From contig CBDBPN010000003.1 in assembly GCA_965208745.1 (NCBI GenBank), forward strand, positions 1,516,120 through 1,580,119: a stretch of 64,000 nucleotides of DNA. The letters run 5' to 3'. The stretch comes from VXNE01 sp965208745. GTDB taxonomy: Bacteria > Pseudomonadota > Gammaproteobacteria > Pseudomonadales > Azotimanducaceae. Shown piece by piece: positions 1-7,924 of this stretch. The position numbers and the translations under genes were made by a program. How positions within the stretch are numbered: the stretch's first letter is position 1; each line of letters opens with the position of its first letter. Under the pieces are notes generated by a model. It worked only from the letters and a program-made list of their open reading frames with translations. It did no database searches and was not told where the DNA came from.

Positions 1-490
1 CGGCCAGATCGCTGGCCTCGTCGAGCACCTCTAGGGCGCGGTCCGACAGCGGCACGCGGTACTCGCAGCCGTTCTTCATGCGCTCGGCGGGAAGCGCGTG
101 GCGGGCAGCACCAGAGACTCGAACGCCAGCCGGATGCCGGGGCTGGCGTCGCAGCCCTGCACCCGCGAGCGCGGACCTCCGCGTGCGGCAGCGGGCGCTG
201 GTGGCGCTGCACGGCGGCGGTCCTCGACAGCGCGGCGGAGATTGCGTCGCCGACGGGGTTGTCGGCCCGTAGACCTTGGGGGATTGCCCACTTCATGACC
301 GCGCCGAAGCGCTGCCGCACGCGTCCGACGGTCGCGCGCTTGGCGGACCAGATGGGCAGCAGCACGACCGTGACATCGGCGTTGGTCACGGCATCGACCA
401 TCTTGGCACAAAGACGCGGCAGCGCGTCGGTGGCGAGACTCGTGCACCACTGGCGCAGAGGTGACGCGTCGGCGTGCGGGGTTGGCGCCG
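1..490 (-). pseudogene. Broken P4-type integrase copy (partial, runs off the left edge)
   Basis: On the minus strand this stretch is clearly similar to the central and C-terminal part of the integrase at 4273-5415; the first 60 bases align almost base for base with about 4552-4611. Reading frames are broken by several indels, so no full protein can be made. It keeps the integrase segment that reads LPIWSAKR, then RVRQRFGAVMKWA, including seven residues absent from the downstream copy. The similarity fades near 450-490, about 110 bases before the DUF262 gene. It is probably the relic of an earlier integrase at the same island. Its upstream and catalytic parts lie outside the window or are lost. 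Confidence 0.8.
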
Positions 491-604
491 TTCACGGAGG
501 CGGGCAGTTGCCGCTGCGGCGGAAAGTTGGATCGGAAAACGCGGGACGTCGGCAAGGACCTTTGAAGGTACCATTGGCGGTTCGGAATGGGCGGCGGAGC
601 AACG

Positions 605-1720
605 ATGTCGAACGAGATCCGCGCGAGCGAGGAAGATTCCCGACTGAGCGAAGAGCCAGAGGGGTTGGACGCGGCAGCCGGGTCGTGGGGCGAGTATCCT
701 CTCGACGAACTGCTCATACGGCATGATCACAGAACAGTCCATGACGTTCTCCGCCGGATAGAAGGCGGTTCGTACGTCATGAACCCGGAATTCCAGCGAG
801 ATTTCATCTGGCCGGAAGACAAACAGAGCAAGCTCATAGAGTCCGTGATCATGCGGATACCGTTGCCGGTGTTCTACATGGCTGAGGATTCGAATGGGCG
901 AGCTATCGTGGTCGACGGGTTGCAGCGTCTGTCCACTTTCAGGAACTATCTCAGCGATGGCTTTCGATTGCGGCTTGCCGACCGCGCAGAACTGCACGGT
1001 CGCCGCTTCTCGGAGTTGCCTATGAAGTTCCGGAATCGCGTGGAGGACTGCAACCTAATCTTCTACATCATCGACGCGAAGGCGCCGGAACGCGCCCGTC
1101 TAGACATATTCGAGCGGGTCAACGGCGGGGTGCCGTTAACGCGTCAACAGATGCGAAGCTGTCTTTTCATGGGCAATGCGACCCGGTTTCTCAAGCAGGA
1201 GGCCACTTCGAAGCTCTTCCTTAATGTGACTGGTGGGAGCCTCAATCCGAAGACCATGAGGGACCGTGAATTCGTCAATCGGTTCTGTGGGTTCCGGCTG
1301 CTTGGGGTCGAGCGATATCGGGGTGACATGGACGACTTTCTCGCCGCGACGCTGTCTCACATGAATGAGATGGACGACTGCGATATCGCGGATTTGTCTG
1401 TCCGGTTCCGCCGCGGGCTTGCGAACAATCGACTCCTGTTCACCCGGCACTCCTTCCGGAAGTCTTTGGCCGCAGGGGGAGGACGGACCATCATCAATGC
1501 TTCGCTATGGGACGTGATGTCCACGGGGCTCTCCGGTCATTCGGAGGCTGCAGTGCAGGCAAGTGCGGGCGATTTGAGGCGGGCGGTGAGCGGACTCTTG
1601 CAGGATGGAGATTTCGACACGGCGATCACCTACGCAACAAACGGCACGGACCGGGTGCGGCACAGATTCGCGCGATCAAGCGAGGTACTAAAGGAGATCC
1701 TAGGTGTTCCAGAGGATTGA
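605..1720 (+). CDS. DUF262 domain protein, first gene of a putative defence operon
   Basis: This is a predicted DUF262-family protein of 371 residues. DUF262 is the domain of GmrS/GmrSD-type restriction enzymes and of several other anti-phage proteins. Visible hallmarks are the NPEFQRDFIWP block near residues 60-70 and VVDGLQRLST near residues 102-111, which fits the family's [IV]DGxQR signature. The C-terminal half is long and not recognisable to me. An ATG six codons earlier (587) is possible, but a GGCGGAGC stretch sits just before 605. The end overlaps the next gene by 17 bases, so the three genes at 605-3842 are almost certainly co-transcribed. Family assignment is firm; the defence role is inferred from family and neighbours. 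Confidence 0.88.
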   Translation: MSNEIRASEEDSRLSEEPEGLDAAAGSWGEYPLDELLIRHDHRTVHDVLRRIEGGSYVMNPEFQRDFIWPEDKQSKLIESVIMRIPLPVFYMAEDSNGRAIVVDGLQRLSTFRNYLSDGFRLRLADRAELHGRRFSELPMKFRNRVEDCNLIFYIIDAKAPERARLDIFERVNGGVPLTRQQMRSCLFMGNATRFLKQEATSKLFLNVTGGSLNPKTMRDREFVNRFCGFRLLGVERYRGDMDDFLAATLSHMNEMDDCDIADLSVRFRRGLANNRLLFTRHSFRKSLAAGGGRTIINASLWDVMSTGLSGHSEAAVQASAGDLRRAVSGLLQDGDFDTAITYATNGTDRVRHRFARSSEVLKEILGVPED

Positions 1721-2879
1721 CCTCCTTCACTTCAAGTGCTTCGAACTGCTGCGGCTGCCGCTGCGGCCGCTAACGCTGCTGTCCGGTCTCAACGCGTCGG
1801 GTAAGTCGTCCGTGATGCAGGCGTTCGCGCTGTTTCATCAGACGGTACGAGAGCACGAGTGGTCGTCGGGCGTAATGCTCAACGGTAGCGCGGTCAGGCT
1901 CGGCACGCCGGGAGACGTTATCGATCACGTGAGCGGAGGTCGCGGCTGCGGCATCGGCTTACGGGACGGAGATACTGAGTATCAGTGGGACTTCTTGGCG
2001 GAGCGATCGGACATGGCGATGACCGTCACCAAGATTGCCATTGACGAGCAGCAATTCGTCGCTCCCGATGGGGAAATCATGATGCTCCATCATCTTCTTC
2101 CAGCGGAGTCGGACGGAAGGCCAGGCTTCGACAACGGTGTAGATCTCGTGATGCGTCTGGAGGAACTGTCGTATCTGACGGCTGAGCGAACGGGTCCCCG
2201 GGACATCTATCCGTTGGAGGGGCGAGAGCATTTCGGTGTGGTTGGTGCTAGGGGCGAGCACGCTGTCTCGTTGATGTACTCCCGCGGGGACGACCCTGTT
2301 GTGGATGCTCTCGCGCTCGCCGGCGCCGCGAAGACCGGGTTGCGGCAAGTCGAGGCTCGCATGGCGACGTTTTTCCCTGGGTGCGAACTCGAGGTATCGA
2401 GGATTCCTCGCGCGAACTCGCTGACCCTCGGAGTTCGAACGTCGCATCAGACCGATTTTCATCGACCGGGACACACGGGCTTCGGCATCACACAGGTACT
2501 TCCCATCGTAGTCGCGTCCCTTTTGGCGAGGCCCGGAGGCCTGCTCCTCATTGAGAACCCTGAAGTGCACCTGCATCCTGCCGGGCAGGCGAAGATGGGG
2601 GAGTTCCTGGCGGAGGTCGCAGCGGCCGGCGTGCAGGTAGTGCTCGAAACGCACAGCGACCATGTCCTAAATGGGGCTCGACGAGCCGTCAGAAGTGGCG
2701 TACTCAAGGGGGACGAGACGGCCGTGCACTTTTTCAGATCCCGAGAGGATGCCGAACGCGACGGTGGCACGGTAGTACAGAGTCCTGAGCTAGCGGACGA
2801 CGGCAGGATCGATCACTGGCCCGACGGGTTCTTCGACCAGTTCGACAAGGACATGAACTACTTTGCGGGCTGGGGCTGA
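1704..2879 (+). CDS. AAA family ATPase with DUF3696-type C-terminus
   Basis: The product is 391 residues and OLD/SMC-like in ATPase architecture. It has a Walker A at residues 28-36 (GLNASGKSS), an ABC-signature-like GFGITQVLPI near 259-268, a Walker B region LLLIENPEVHLHP at 280-292 and an H-loop ETHSDH at 315-320. The C-terminus DHWPDGFFDQF is the typical DUF3696 ending. Such ATPases act as sensors or motors in several anti-phage systems. The start is GTG, supported by an AAGGAG Shine-Dalgarno at 1691-1696 with 7-base spacing, inside the end of the DUF262 gene. No frame damage or missing motif was seen. ATPase function is confident; its trigger and effector are unknown. Confidence 0.9.
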   Translation: MFQRIDLLHFKCFELLRLPLRPLTLLSGLNASGKSSVMQAFALFHQTVREHEWSSGVMLNGSAVRLGTPGDVIDHVSGGRGCGIGLRDGDTEYQWDFLAERSDMAMTVTKIAIDEQQFVAPDGEIMMLHHLLPAESDGRPGFDNGVDLVMRLEELSYLTAERTGPRDIYPLEGREHFGVVGARGEHAVSLMYSRGDDPVVDALALAGAAKTGLRQVEARMATFFPGCELEVSRIPRANSLTLGVRTSHQTDFHRPGHTGFGITQVLPIVVASLLARPGGLLLIENPEVHLHPAGQAKMGEFLAEVAAAGVQVVLETHSDHVLNGARRAVRSGVLKGDETAVHFFRSREDAERDGGTVVQSPELADDGRIDHWPDGFFDQFDKDMNYFAGWG

Positions 2880-2882
2880 GTT

Positions 2883-3842
2883 TTGGAGCTGATCGCGAAC
2901 GAACTGTCGGTCCACGGGCAGTTTCGCGACTTCGCGAACTTTCGTGAGTCCCTCGCGACCATCCAAGCATTACGGGAAGTGGCGAGACGCTTTGGAAGGC
3001 AGATCCAGTGCAGCCGCGGCATGTGTAGTACCGAGCCGTTGACAGGTGTGCCGATGAGTCAGGCGATTCGGCAACTGTCTCGCGACGAACAGCGCTCGGT
3101 GATGTCTTGGCTGAGTTCGGCCGGACCGTTCTGGGACGATCTCCGTCGGCATGGTCCGGATGACTATCTGGAATGCCGCGGCGAGGTCGTCACGGATTCC
3201 GGCGTCGGCGAGGCTGCGTTCCGGTCCCTGCTCGCCGTCGAATGCGCTCTGGTGAGTTTCGTCCCGTCGAATTGGGACTACGCGCCGGTGGTGGTAGCTC
3301 TCAGGCGGGGCGGGGATGAGGAGGACGACCTTGCTGCCACGCTGTCCAACTGGCGCACGGTGCCGAAAGCAGAATCCGGCCTTGCCGAGGCGGAAGCGCC
3401 GATGCGTACTTGGGTGGATGTTGGGGCGACATGCCTTCGCCGATTCACGCGGCTCACCTTCTCGGACGACGCTTTTGCCAGCCTATCGGGAGTGCCTTTC
3501 GCGAAGAGTTCAGCCGAACGGATTGTCGCGTTGCTTGGTGTTCTGGACCGCAAGGCACGCGCGTTCGACGAGACTGGAGCCCCGACTGAAGAGGCGAATC
3601 GCATCGACAGCGACTATTTCAGCGGCGAAAACGCTCTGTTCACTGATTCTTCCCCGACGGAGAAGCGTCAGCTCGGTGACCGGCTCACTTTCCCGCACCC
3701 AACGAATCGGGGCGAGTCGATCTCGTGTCCGTGGCACGGGAAGGAACGGCATTTGACGCTACGGCTGCACTTTTCTTGGCCGATTCGACACAAGAAGCCC
3801 GTATACGTTGTTTACGTCGGTCCGAAACTGACTAAGCGCTAG
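2883..3842 (+). CDS. Conserved protein of unknown function, third gene of the putative defence operon
   Basis: The product is 319 residues starting at TTG three bases after the ATPase stop; no upstream in-frame start exists, so the operon is tightly packed. It opens with MELIANELSVHGQF and ends with a basic, aromatic-rich segment (CPWHGK, then HFSWP, VVYVGPKLTKR). I recall proteins with this kind of beginning and end next to DUF3696 ATPases, but cannot verify it here. No nuclease, transmembrane or signal motif is obvious; CPWHGK with surrounding His and Arg could be catalytic or metal binding. The set DUF262 + DUF3696 ATPase + this protein resembles Menshen-like three-gene systems from memory. 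Confidence 0.75.
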   Translation: MELIANELSVHGQFRDFANFRESLATIQALREVARRFGRQIQCSRGMCSTEPLTGVPMSQAIRQLSRDEQRSVMSWLSSAGPFWDDLRRHGPDDYLECRGEVVTDSGVGEAAFRSLLAVECALVSFVPSNWDYAPVVVALRRGGDEEDDLAATLSNWRTVPKAESGLAEAEAPMRTWVDVGATCLRRFTRLTFSDDAFASLSGVPFAKSSAERIVALLGVLDRKARAFDETGAPTEEANRIDSDYFSGENALFTDSSPTEKRQLGDRLTFPHPTNRGESISCPWHGKERHLTLRLHFSWPIRHKKPVYVVYVGPKLTKR

Positions 3843-4166
3843 AGATACGGAACTTGCCAAGCACCGCGTGTCGGCGGAGCTTGCAGAGTGGTGCAACAAC
3901 TTCCTTGGTTGCTCGGTCAGAGCAGATATCGCTCAGCGCTCGTTCTACGAGTTACATCACGGGCAAGACAGTGGAGTGAAGATTCGGGTCGCGGGTGACT
4001 GCAGCCGATCTCCCTGATGCACATGCTCCGGCAATCGACGCAAGCAGGCGCACTCGTCGTCGAGGCCGAATCGGGCCACAAATGGTCCCGGATCCGACGC
4101 GGCCACGTGCCAAACGGCGAGCAGAGTGCCCAGAAATCACGTTCGCGGTGGGAACCGGTCGATTAG
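3838..4166 (+). pseudogene. Possible frameshifted small gene after the defence operon
   Basis: Directly after the third defence gene, one frame reads protein-like sequence (DTELAKHRVSAELAEW, then RSFYELHHGQDSG) up to about 4005. A shift into the next frame continues as SLMHMLRQSTQAGALVVEAE and GHKWSRIRRGHVPNGEQ to a TAG at 4164-4166. Neither half is long enough alone to be convincing. Joined they give roughly 105 residues, possibly starting at a GTG near 3868. It may be a fourth operon gene that has decayed, or chance. I do not recognise the family. Confidence 0.3.
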
Positions 4167-4191
4167 GTCGCTCTCCGCCTCGAATCTCCGG

Positions 4192-4215
4192 GGGTGGGAT
4201 CGTGCGATCCCACCC
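4192..4215. terminator. Perfect hairpin between convergent genes
   Basis: An 11-base-pair perfect inverted repeat (GGGTGGGATCG / CGATCCCACCC) is separated by two bases. It lies between the plus-strand defence operon and the minus-strand integrase, where a bidirectional terminator is expected. There is no clear T-tract on either side, so intrinsic termination is only likely. Confidence 0.5.
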
Positions 4216-4272
4216 ATGGTGAGGCGTTCGCGTCGCGGCGGTCGGCGGTGCGTGTGCCGCCACCGATGAGGA

Positions 4273-5415
4273 TCAGTCAAGGTAGGCGGCCCAGCCCGCC
4301 ATCAGCGCGCGGCGTTTCTCGAACAGGTCGCTGCGCCGGTAGGCCGCTTCCACGCGATCGCCGTTGACGTGCGCCAAGGCGAGTTCGCAGACCTCGCGCG
4401 GCGCGTCGGTGCACTCGGCGGCCCAGTCACGGAAGCTGGATCGGAAGCCGTGCGGCACCGCGTCAACACCCAGCGCGCGCATGAGCTCCGACAGGTACTT
4501 CTGGTGGATGGCGCGGCCGCTCGCCGAGGGAAACACCCATCCGTCCGCTGCGGCCAGGTCGGCGGCCTCGTCGAGCACCTCAAGGGCGCGGTCCGACAGC
4601 GGCACGCGGTGTTCGCGACCGTTCTTCATTCGCGCGGGAATCGTCCACACCGCGCCGTCGCGGTCGATCTCCTCCCAGCGCGCGTTGCGCACCTCGCCCG
4701 AGCGAGTGGCGGTCAGCACCAGGAACTCGAACGCCGGCCGGATACCCGGGCTGGCGTCGCAGCCCCGAACCCGCGCGAGCGCGGCGCGGACCTCGGTGTG
4801 CGGCAGCGCGCGCTGGTGGCGCTGCACGGCGGCGGTCCTGGGCAGCGCGGCGGAGATCGCGTCGCCGGCGGGGTTGTCGGCGCGCAGGCCCTGCGCGACC
4901 GCCCACTTCATCACGCGACTGGCGGTGACGCGCTTGGTGGACCAGATCGGCAGCAGCACGGCCATGCCGTCGGCGCTGGTCACGGCGTCGACGGTCTTGG
5001 CGCCAAGGCGCGGCAGCGCGTAGGTGGCGAGGCTCGTGCGCCACTGGCGTTCAGAGCCGCGCCGGTCCTTCCAGTGCGGGGCATGGATCCCGATGACGGT
5101 CTCCAGCGCCTCGGCGAAGGTCGGCACGGTCTTGCCCGAGCGCCGGGGGTCGTGGCCCTGAGCGATGGTGCGGGCGTTCTCGAGCGCCCGCTCGCGGGCC
5201 ATGGCGAGGGTGACGACGGGGTAGCGGCCGAGGCCGAGACTGGTGGGCCGGCCGTCGATGCGTACACTCTGCGTCCAGGACTTGTTGAGACCGCCGCGTA
5301 GCGCGGGTCTGACGAGCAGGCCGAGGCCAAGCCCGCCGCGGCCGTCGCCGTAGCGACCGGGCTTGTTGGCGTTCCGCACGAAGGTGGCGGACAGCATACG
5401 GGGTCGATTGTTCAC
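4273..5415 (-). CDS. P4-type tyrosine integrase with a small internal deletion
   Basis: The product is a 380-residue site-specific recombinase of genomic islands. The N-terminal DUF4102 arm-binding region spans about 7-90, the core-binding domain about 95-190 and the catalytic domain about 205-370. Expected active-site residues are present: R238 (TATRSGEVRNARW), K263 (RMKNGREHRVPLS), H322 and R325 (HGFRSSFRDWA), H349 (ALAHVNG) and Y359 (AAYRRSDLFEKRR). Near residues 167-169 it reads TASRVMKWA, whereas the broken copy at 1-490 has seven extra residues (RQRFGAV) before MKWA, a 21-base in-frame deletion in a core-binding helix. Activity is therefore uncertain. No tRNA or clear att repeat is visible beside it. 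Confidence 0.88.
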   Translation of the reverse strand: MNNRPRMLSATFVRNANKPGRYGDGRGGLGLGLLVRPALRGGLNKSWTQSVRIDGRPTSLGLGRYPVVTLAMARERALENARTIAQGHDPRRSGKTVPTFAEALETVIGIHAPHWKDRRGSERQWRTSLATYALPRLGAKTVDAVTSADGMAVLLPIWSTKRVTASRVMKWAVAQGLRADNPAGDAISAALPRTAAVQRHQRALPHTEVRAALARVRGCDASPGIRPAFEFLVLTATRSGEVRNARWEEIDRDGAVWTIPARMKNGREHRVPLSDRALEVLDEAADLAAADGWVFPSASGRAIHQKYLSELMRALGVDAVPHGFRSSFRDWAAECTDAPREVCELALAHVNGDRVEAAYRRSDLFEKRRALMAGWAAYLD

Positions 5416-5436
5416 TTCCCATTCCCTGTTCGGTTA

Positions 5437-7403
5437 CTAAGCGGAACTTCCAGAGTCGATGTGCTCTAACTTGCTGATGCGTATGGATATTGGCGAGGAT
5501 CGGCGGTTTGTTACTGGGAACGCTACTGTAGCCGGAGGCCGAGCAAGCGGAACGCCTCGCGCTGCAGTTCGGTGGGTCGGGCGAGGAGTTCGAACGGTTC
5601 GGCGCCGGGCAGGCGCGGCGTGACGGTGTTTTTCGTGACGGTGGCGAGGTCGCCGAGCAGCGAGCGGAAGCTCTGCACGGGCCGCCCGTCGTCGGCGCGC
5701 TTGCGACGGGCCTTGCGCCGGGCGGACTCGGAGACCCGGGCGGGGGCGACCACGGAGGCGCGGTCGGCCGCGGCGCCGGCCGGGTCCTCGTCGTCGAACA
5801 GCAGCGGCGCCAGCCGCTCGCGCATGTGCCACTCCACGTAGTAGGCGAGCATGCACAGCAGCACGTGGGCGCGCACCCGGTCGGCCGTGCGGTGGAACAC
5901 CGGGCGCACCTTCAGATCGACGGTCTTGAGACTGCGGAAGGCGCGCTCCACGGTGCTCAGGCGCTTGTAGGCGCGCACGGCGCCCGCGGCGTCGAGGCGT
6001 TCCTCCGGCAGGCTGGTGCGGATGACGTACAGCCCGTCCAGGGCCGCCTCGGCGGCGATGGAGGCGGCGTTTCTGCGGTGGCCGAAGCAGCCGTCGTCGT
6101 CGATGTCCCAGTCGAAGTGCTTGGCCATCCTGTACTTGCCGATGACCTTGCCGACCCGCGCGCCGATCCGCTCCGCGCCCGTCAGGCGCTTGTGCTTCCG
6201 CCGCGTCGCCGCCGCGATGGGTTCGAGCAGCTTCTCGGTGGCCGCGAGCAGTTCCCCGCGCTTGCGCGCGCGCTCCGCGGCGAGCAGCGGATTGCGGCAC
6301 ACCACGAGGCGCTCGCCGGGATGCGCGTCGGCGCGGATCTCGATCAGGTCCCGCTCGTCGAACAGCGACGGCTGGATCGCGCCGGCCTCGACCAGCTTGC
6401 GGATCGCCGGCCCCCGCAGGGCGCTGATCCAGTCCAGCCCCGCCGGCTTGACGTCCTCCCGGATGCGCGCCTCGGTGAGCATGCCGCGGTCGCCCACCAG
6501 CACCACCCTGGACAGCCCGAAGCGTTCGCGCAGCTTGTCGATCTGCGCGCCCACGGTGGCCGGGTCGGCGGTGTTGCCGGGGAACACCTCCACCGCCACC
6601 GGCCGGCCGTCGGCGTCGCACAGCAGCCCGAACTCGATCTGCAGCTTGCCCTTCTTGCCGTCGCGCGAGTGGCCGCGCTTCGCCAGCGGGCACTGGCGCC
6701 CCTCCAGGTACACCGAGGTCAGGTCGTACAGCACCAGCGCGCCGTCCGCGAGATGGCGCCTGGCCAGGGTCCGCTCGATGCGGTCCTGGCGCGCGAGCAG
6801 CCAGTCCATGGCCGCGTACAGGTCGTCCTCGGTGAGCGCGCCCAGTCCCAGCGTGTCGGCCAGGGTGTGGCGCGCGGTGGCCGCGGCGAGGCCGGCGGCG
6901 GTGGCCAGCTTCGACCCCGGCTCCAGCACGCGGGCGACGACCATGGCCACCACGCGGTCGCGCTCGGGCGAGCGTTGCGCGGCCACGACCCGGTCCAGGC
7001 GCAGTTGCCGGAGCGTGCCGAGCACGGCGGCGACGTGGCCGTGCGGCAGCGCGCGGACGATGTCGAAGGCGTCGTCGCGGCCGACGAGGGGTTCGTCCTT
7101 GAGCAGTCGGCGCAGGGTTTCGATCTTGGCGCGGGGCCACCTGGAGAGGTTGGCGATGGTGCGCTTCCTGACCTTGCCGTCCTCGCGCCAGCCCTCGCGC
7201 AGGAGGATGGCGGGGGGCGAGTTGCGGTTCGGGACGGTTTCGATGTACATGGGAACGATGATAATCGTCCCGCCACGCCATTGCAACCCATAACCCACAC
7301 TTTACATGGGAACATTGCATCGCCCCGAAAACCCAACGATCCCTGTCGAATCAATCCCTTGACCCGATTCTCAGCGGGAAATCAGGGGGAACTTCCGACT
7401 AAG
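5437..7403 (-). mobile_element. IS1634-family insertion sequence (approximate ends)
   Basis: The element carries one transposase gene. Candidate terminal inverted repeats are weak: CTAAGCGGAACTTCC at 5437-5451 and, on the opposite strand, CTTAGTCGGAAGTTCC ending at 7403, sharing most positions with one gap. No convincing target-site duplication was found, so the ends are estimates. It sits immediately upstream of the integrase gene and next to an IS110 fragment. Confidence 0.55.
5523..7250 (-). CDS. IS1634-family DDE transposase
   Basis: The product is about 575 residues from the ATG at 7250 (MYIETVPNRNSPPAILLREG, a typical family opening); a start 16 codons earlier at 7298 is less likely. 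The DDE catalytic core is visible: first Asp in LYDLTSVYLEG, second Asp in LVGDRGMLTEAR, and the Glu in STVERAFRSLKT, the family's YxxIxxIExxFRxLK-type block. It ends with a basic tail rich in Arg and Lys and a C-terminal LLGLRLQ. The frame is intact from end to end, so the element could be active. Very high GC makes the opposite strand and other frames open too; those are shadows. Confidence 0.9.
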   Translation of the reverse strand: MYIETVPNRNSPPAILLREGWREDGKVRKRTIANLSRWPRAKIETLRRLLKDEPLVGRDDAFDIVRALPHGHVAAVLGTLRQLRLDRVVAAQRSPERDRVVAMVVARVLEPGSKLATAAGLAAATARHTLADTLGLGALTEDDLYAAMDWLLARQDRIERTLARRHLADGALVLYDLTSVYLEGRQCPLAKRGHSRDGKKGKLQIEFGLLCDADGRPVAVEVFPGNTADPATVGAQIDKLRERFGLSRVVLVGDRGMLTEARIREDVKPAGLDWISALRGPAIRKLVEAGAIQPSLFDERDLIEIRADAHPGERLVVCRNPLLAAERARKRGELLAATEKLLEPIAAATRRKHKRLTGAERIGARVGKVIGKYRMAKHFDWDIDDDGCFGHRRNAASIAAEAALDGLYVIRTSLPEERLDAAGAVRAYKRLSTVERAFRSLKTVDLKVRPVFHRTADRVRAHVLLCMLAYYVEWHMRERLAPLLFDDEDPAGAAADRASVVAPARVSESARRKARRKRADDGRPVQSFRSLLGDLATVTKNTVTPRLPGAEPFELLARPTELQREAFRLLGLRLQ

Positions 7404-7566
7404 GAATGTTGAGAAGCAGTGTGCCCCGGTGATGCCCGGAACGCCAAAAAGTTAATGCTTATCAAAAGGTTAAAGGACGTAAAGCGATGTCCTGAAACCT
7501 CCGAAAACCACCCTTCGCCGGTGGGCTTGTCCCGTCCCGTCTAGACGGCCTGCGTGAACCCGACGC

Positions 7567-7705
7567 GGGCGGCCACAAGGGCCGCCCCTGTACCCTTCCC
7601 AGTGCTCCGTGCCGAAAGGCGCGGAGCGGGCAGAACTGCCGGGAGCTACCGGCCGCCCCTTGTGCTGAGAGCACCTCTGTAGGACCTGTGCCCCGGCAGT
7701 TCCGC
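7567..7705 (+). ncRNA. Structured leader of an IS110 remnant, bridge-RNA candidate
   Basis: IS110-type elements encode a bridge (seeker) RNA in the non-coding end upstream of the transposase. Here, about 100-240 bases upstream of the IS110 transposase start, several strong hairpins cluster. There is an 8-base-pair stem at 7567-7574/7580-7587 with a 5-base loop. A 10-base-pair stem at 7604-7613/7618-7627 is capped by a GAAA tetraloop and contains one G-U pair. A long-range pairing of 13 of 14 bases joins 7630-7643 to 7692-7705 and encloses a small GTGC hairpin. Boundaries are estimates. Lines 7404-7566 hold the rest of the leader with no gene. RNA function is inferred from element type and structure. 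Confidence 0.4.
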
Positions 7706-7809
7706 CACGATGGATGCCCAGTGAACAGTTTGCGCCACGGGCGCCGGTACAGGGACAGGCAGGCATCGTGGCACGCCGAGAACCGACCGGCAACCATCAG
7801 GAGGGGACG

Positions 7810-7923
7810 ATGTCGGAACTGAACTGGTACGTGGGGGTGGACTGGGCGTCGCGGAACCACCAGGTGTGCGTGCTCGACGGCGACGGCGCGGTGCGTGGCG
7901 AGCGGGTGTTCGCGCACAGCGGT
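7810..7923 (+). pseudogene. IS110-family transposase, N-terminal fragment
   Basis: Only the first 38 residues remain: MSELNWYVGVDWASRNHQ, followed by a GDGAVRGERVF strand. This is the start of the IS110 RuvC-like DEDD domain, with the first catalytic Asp in GVDWAS. The start is preceded by AGGAGGGG. Similarity ends abruptly at about 7923, two bases before the stop codon of the convergent serine hydrolase gene. The element was therefore cut by a rearrangement at that point. The tnp alone cannot be functional. Confidence 0.8.
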
Positions 7924-7924
7924 C

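Noticed and set aside
4216..5436. tRNA or attachment site beside the integrase
   Set aside because: No cloverleaf or clear direct repeat could be found near either integrase end.
5437..7412. Long open frames of 627, 528 and 425 codons over the IS1634 transposase on both strands
   Set aside because: High GC keeps other frames open. Their translations are Arg-, Pro- and Ala-rich with no motifs, while the frame at 5523-7250 has the full DDE core.
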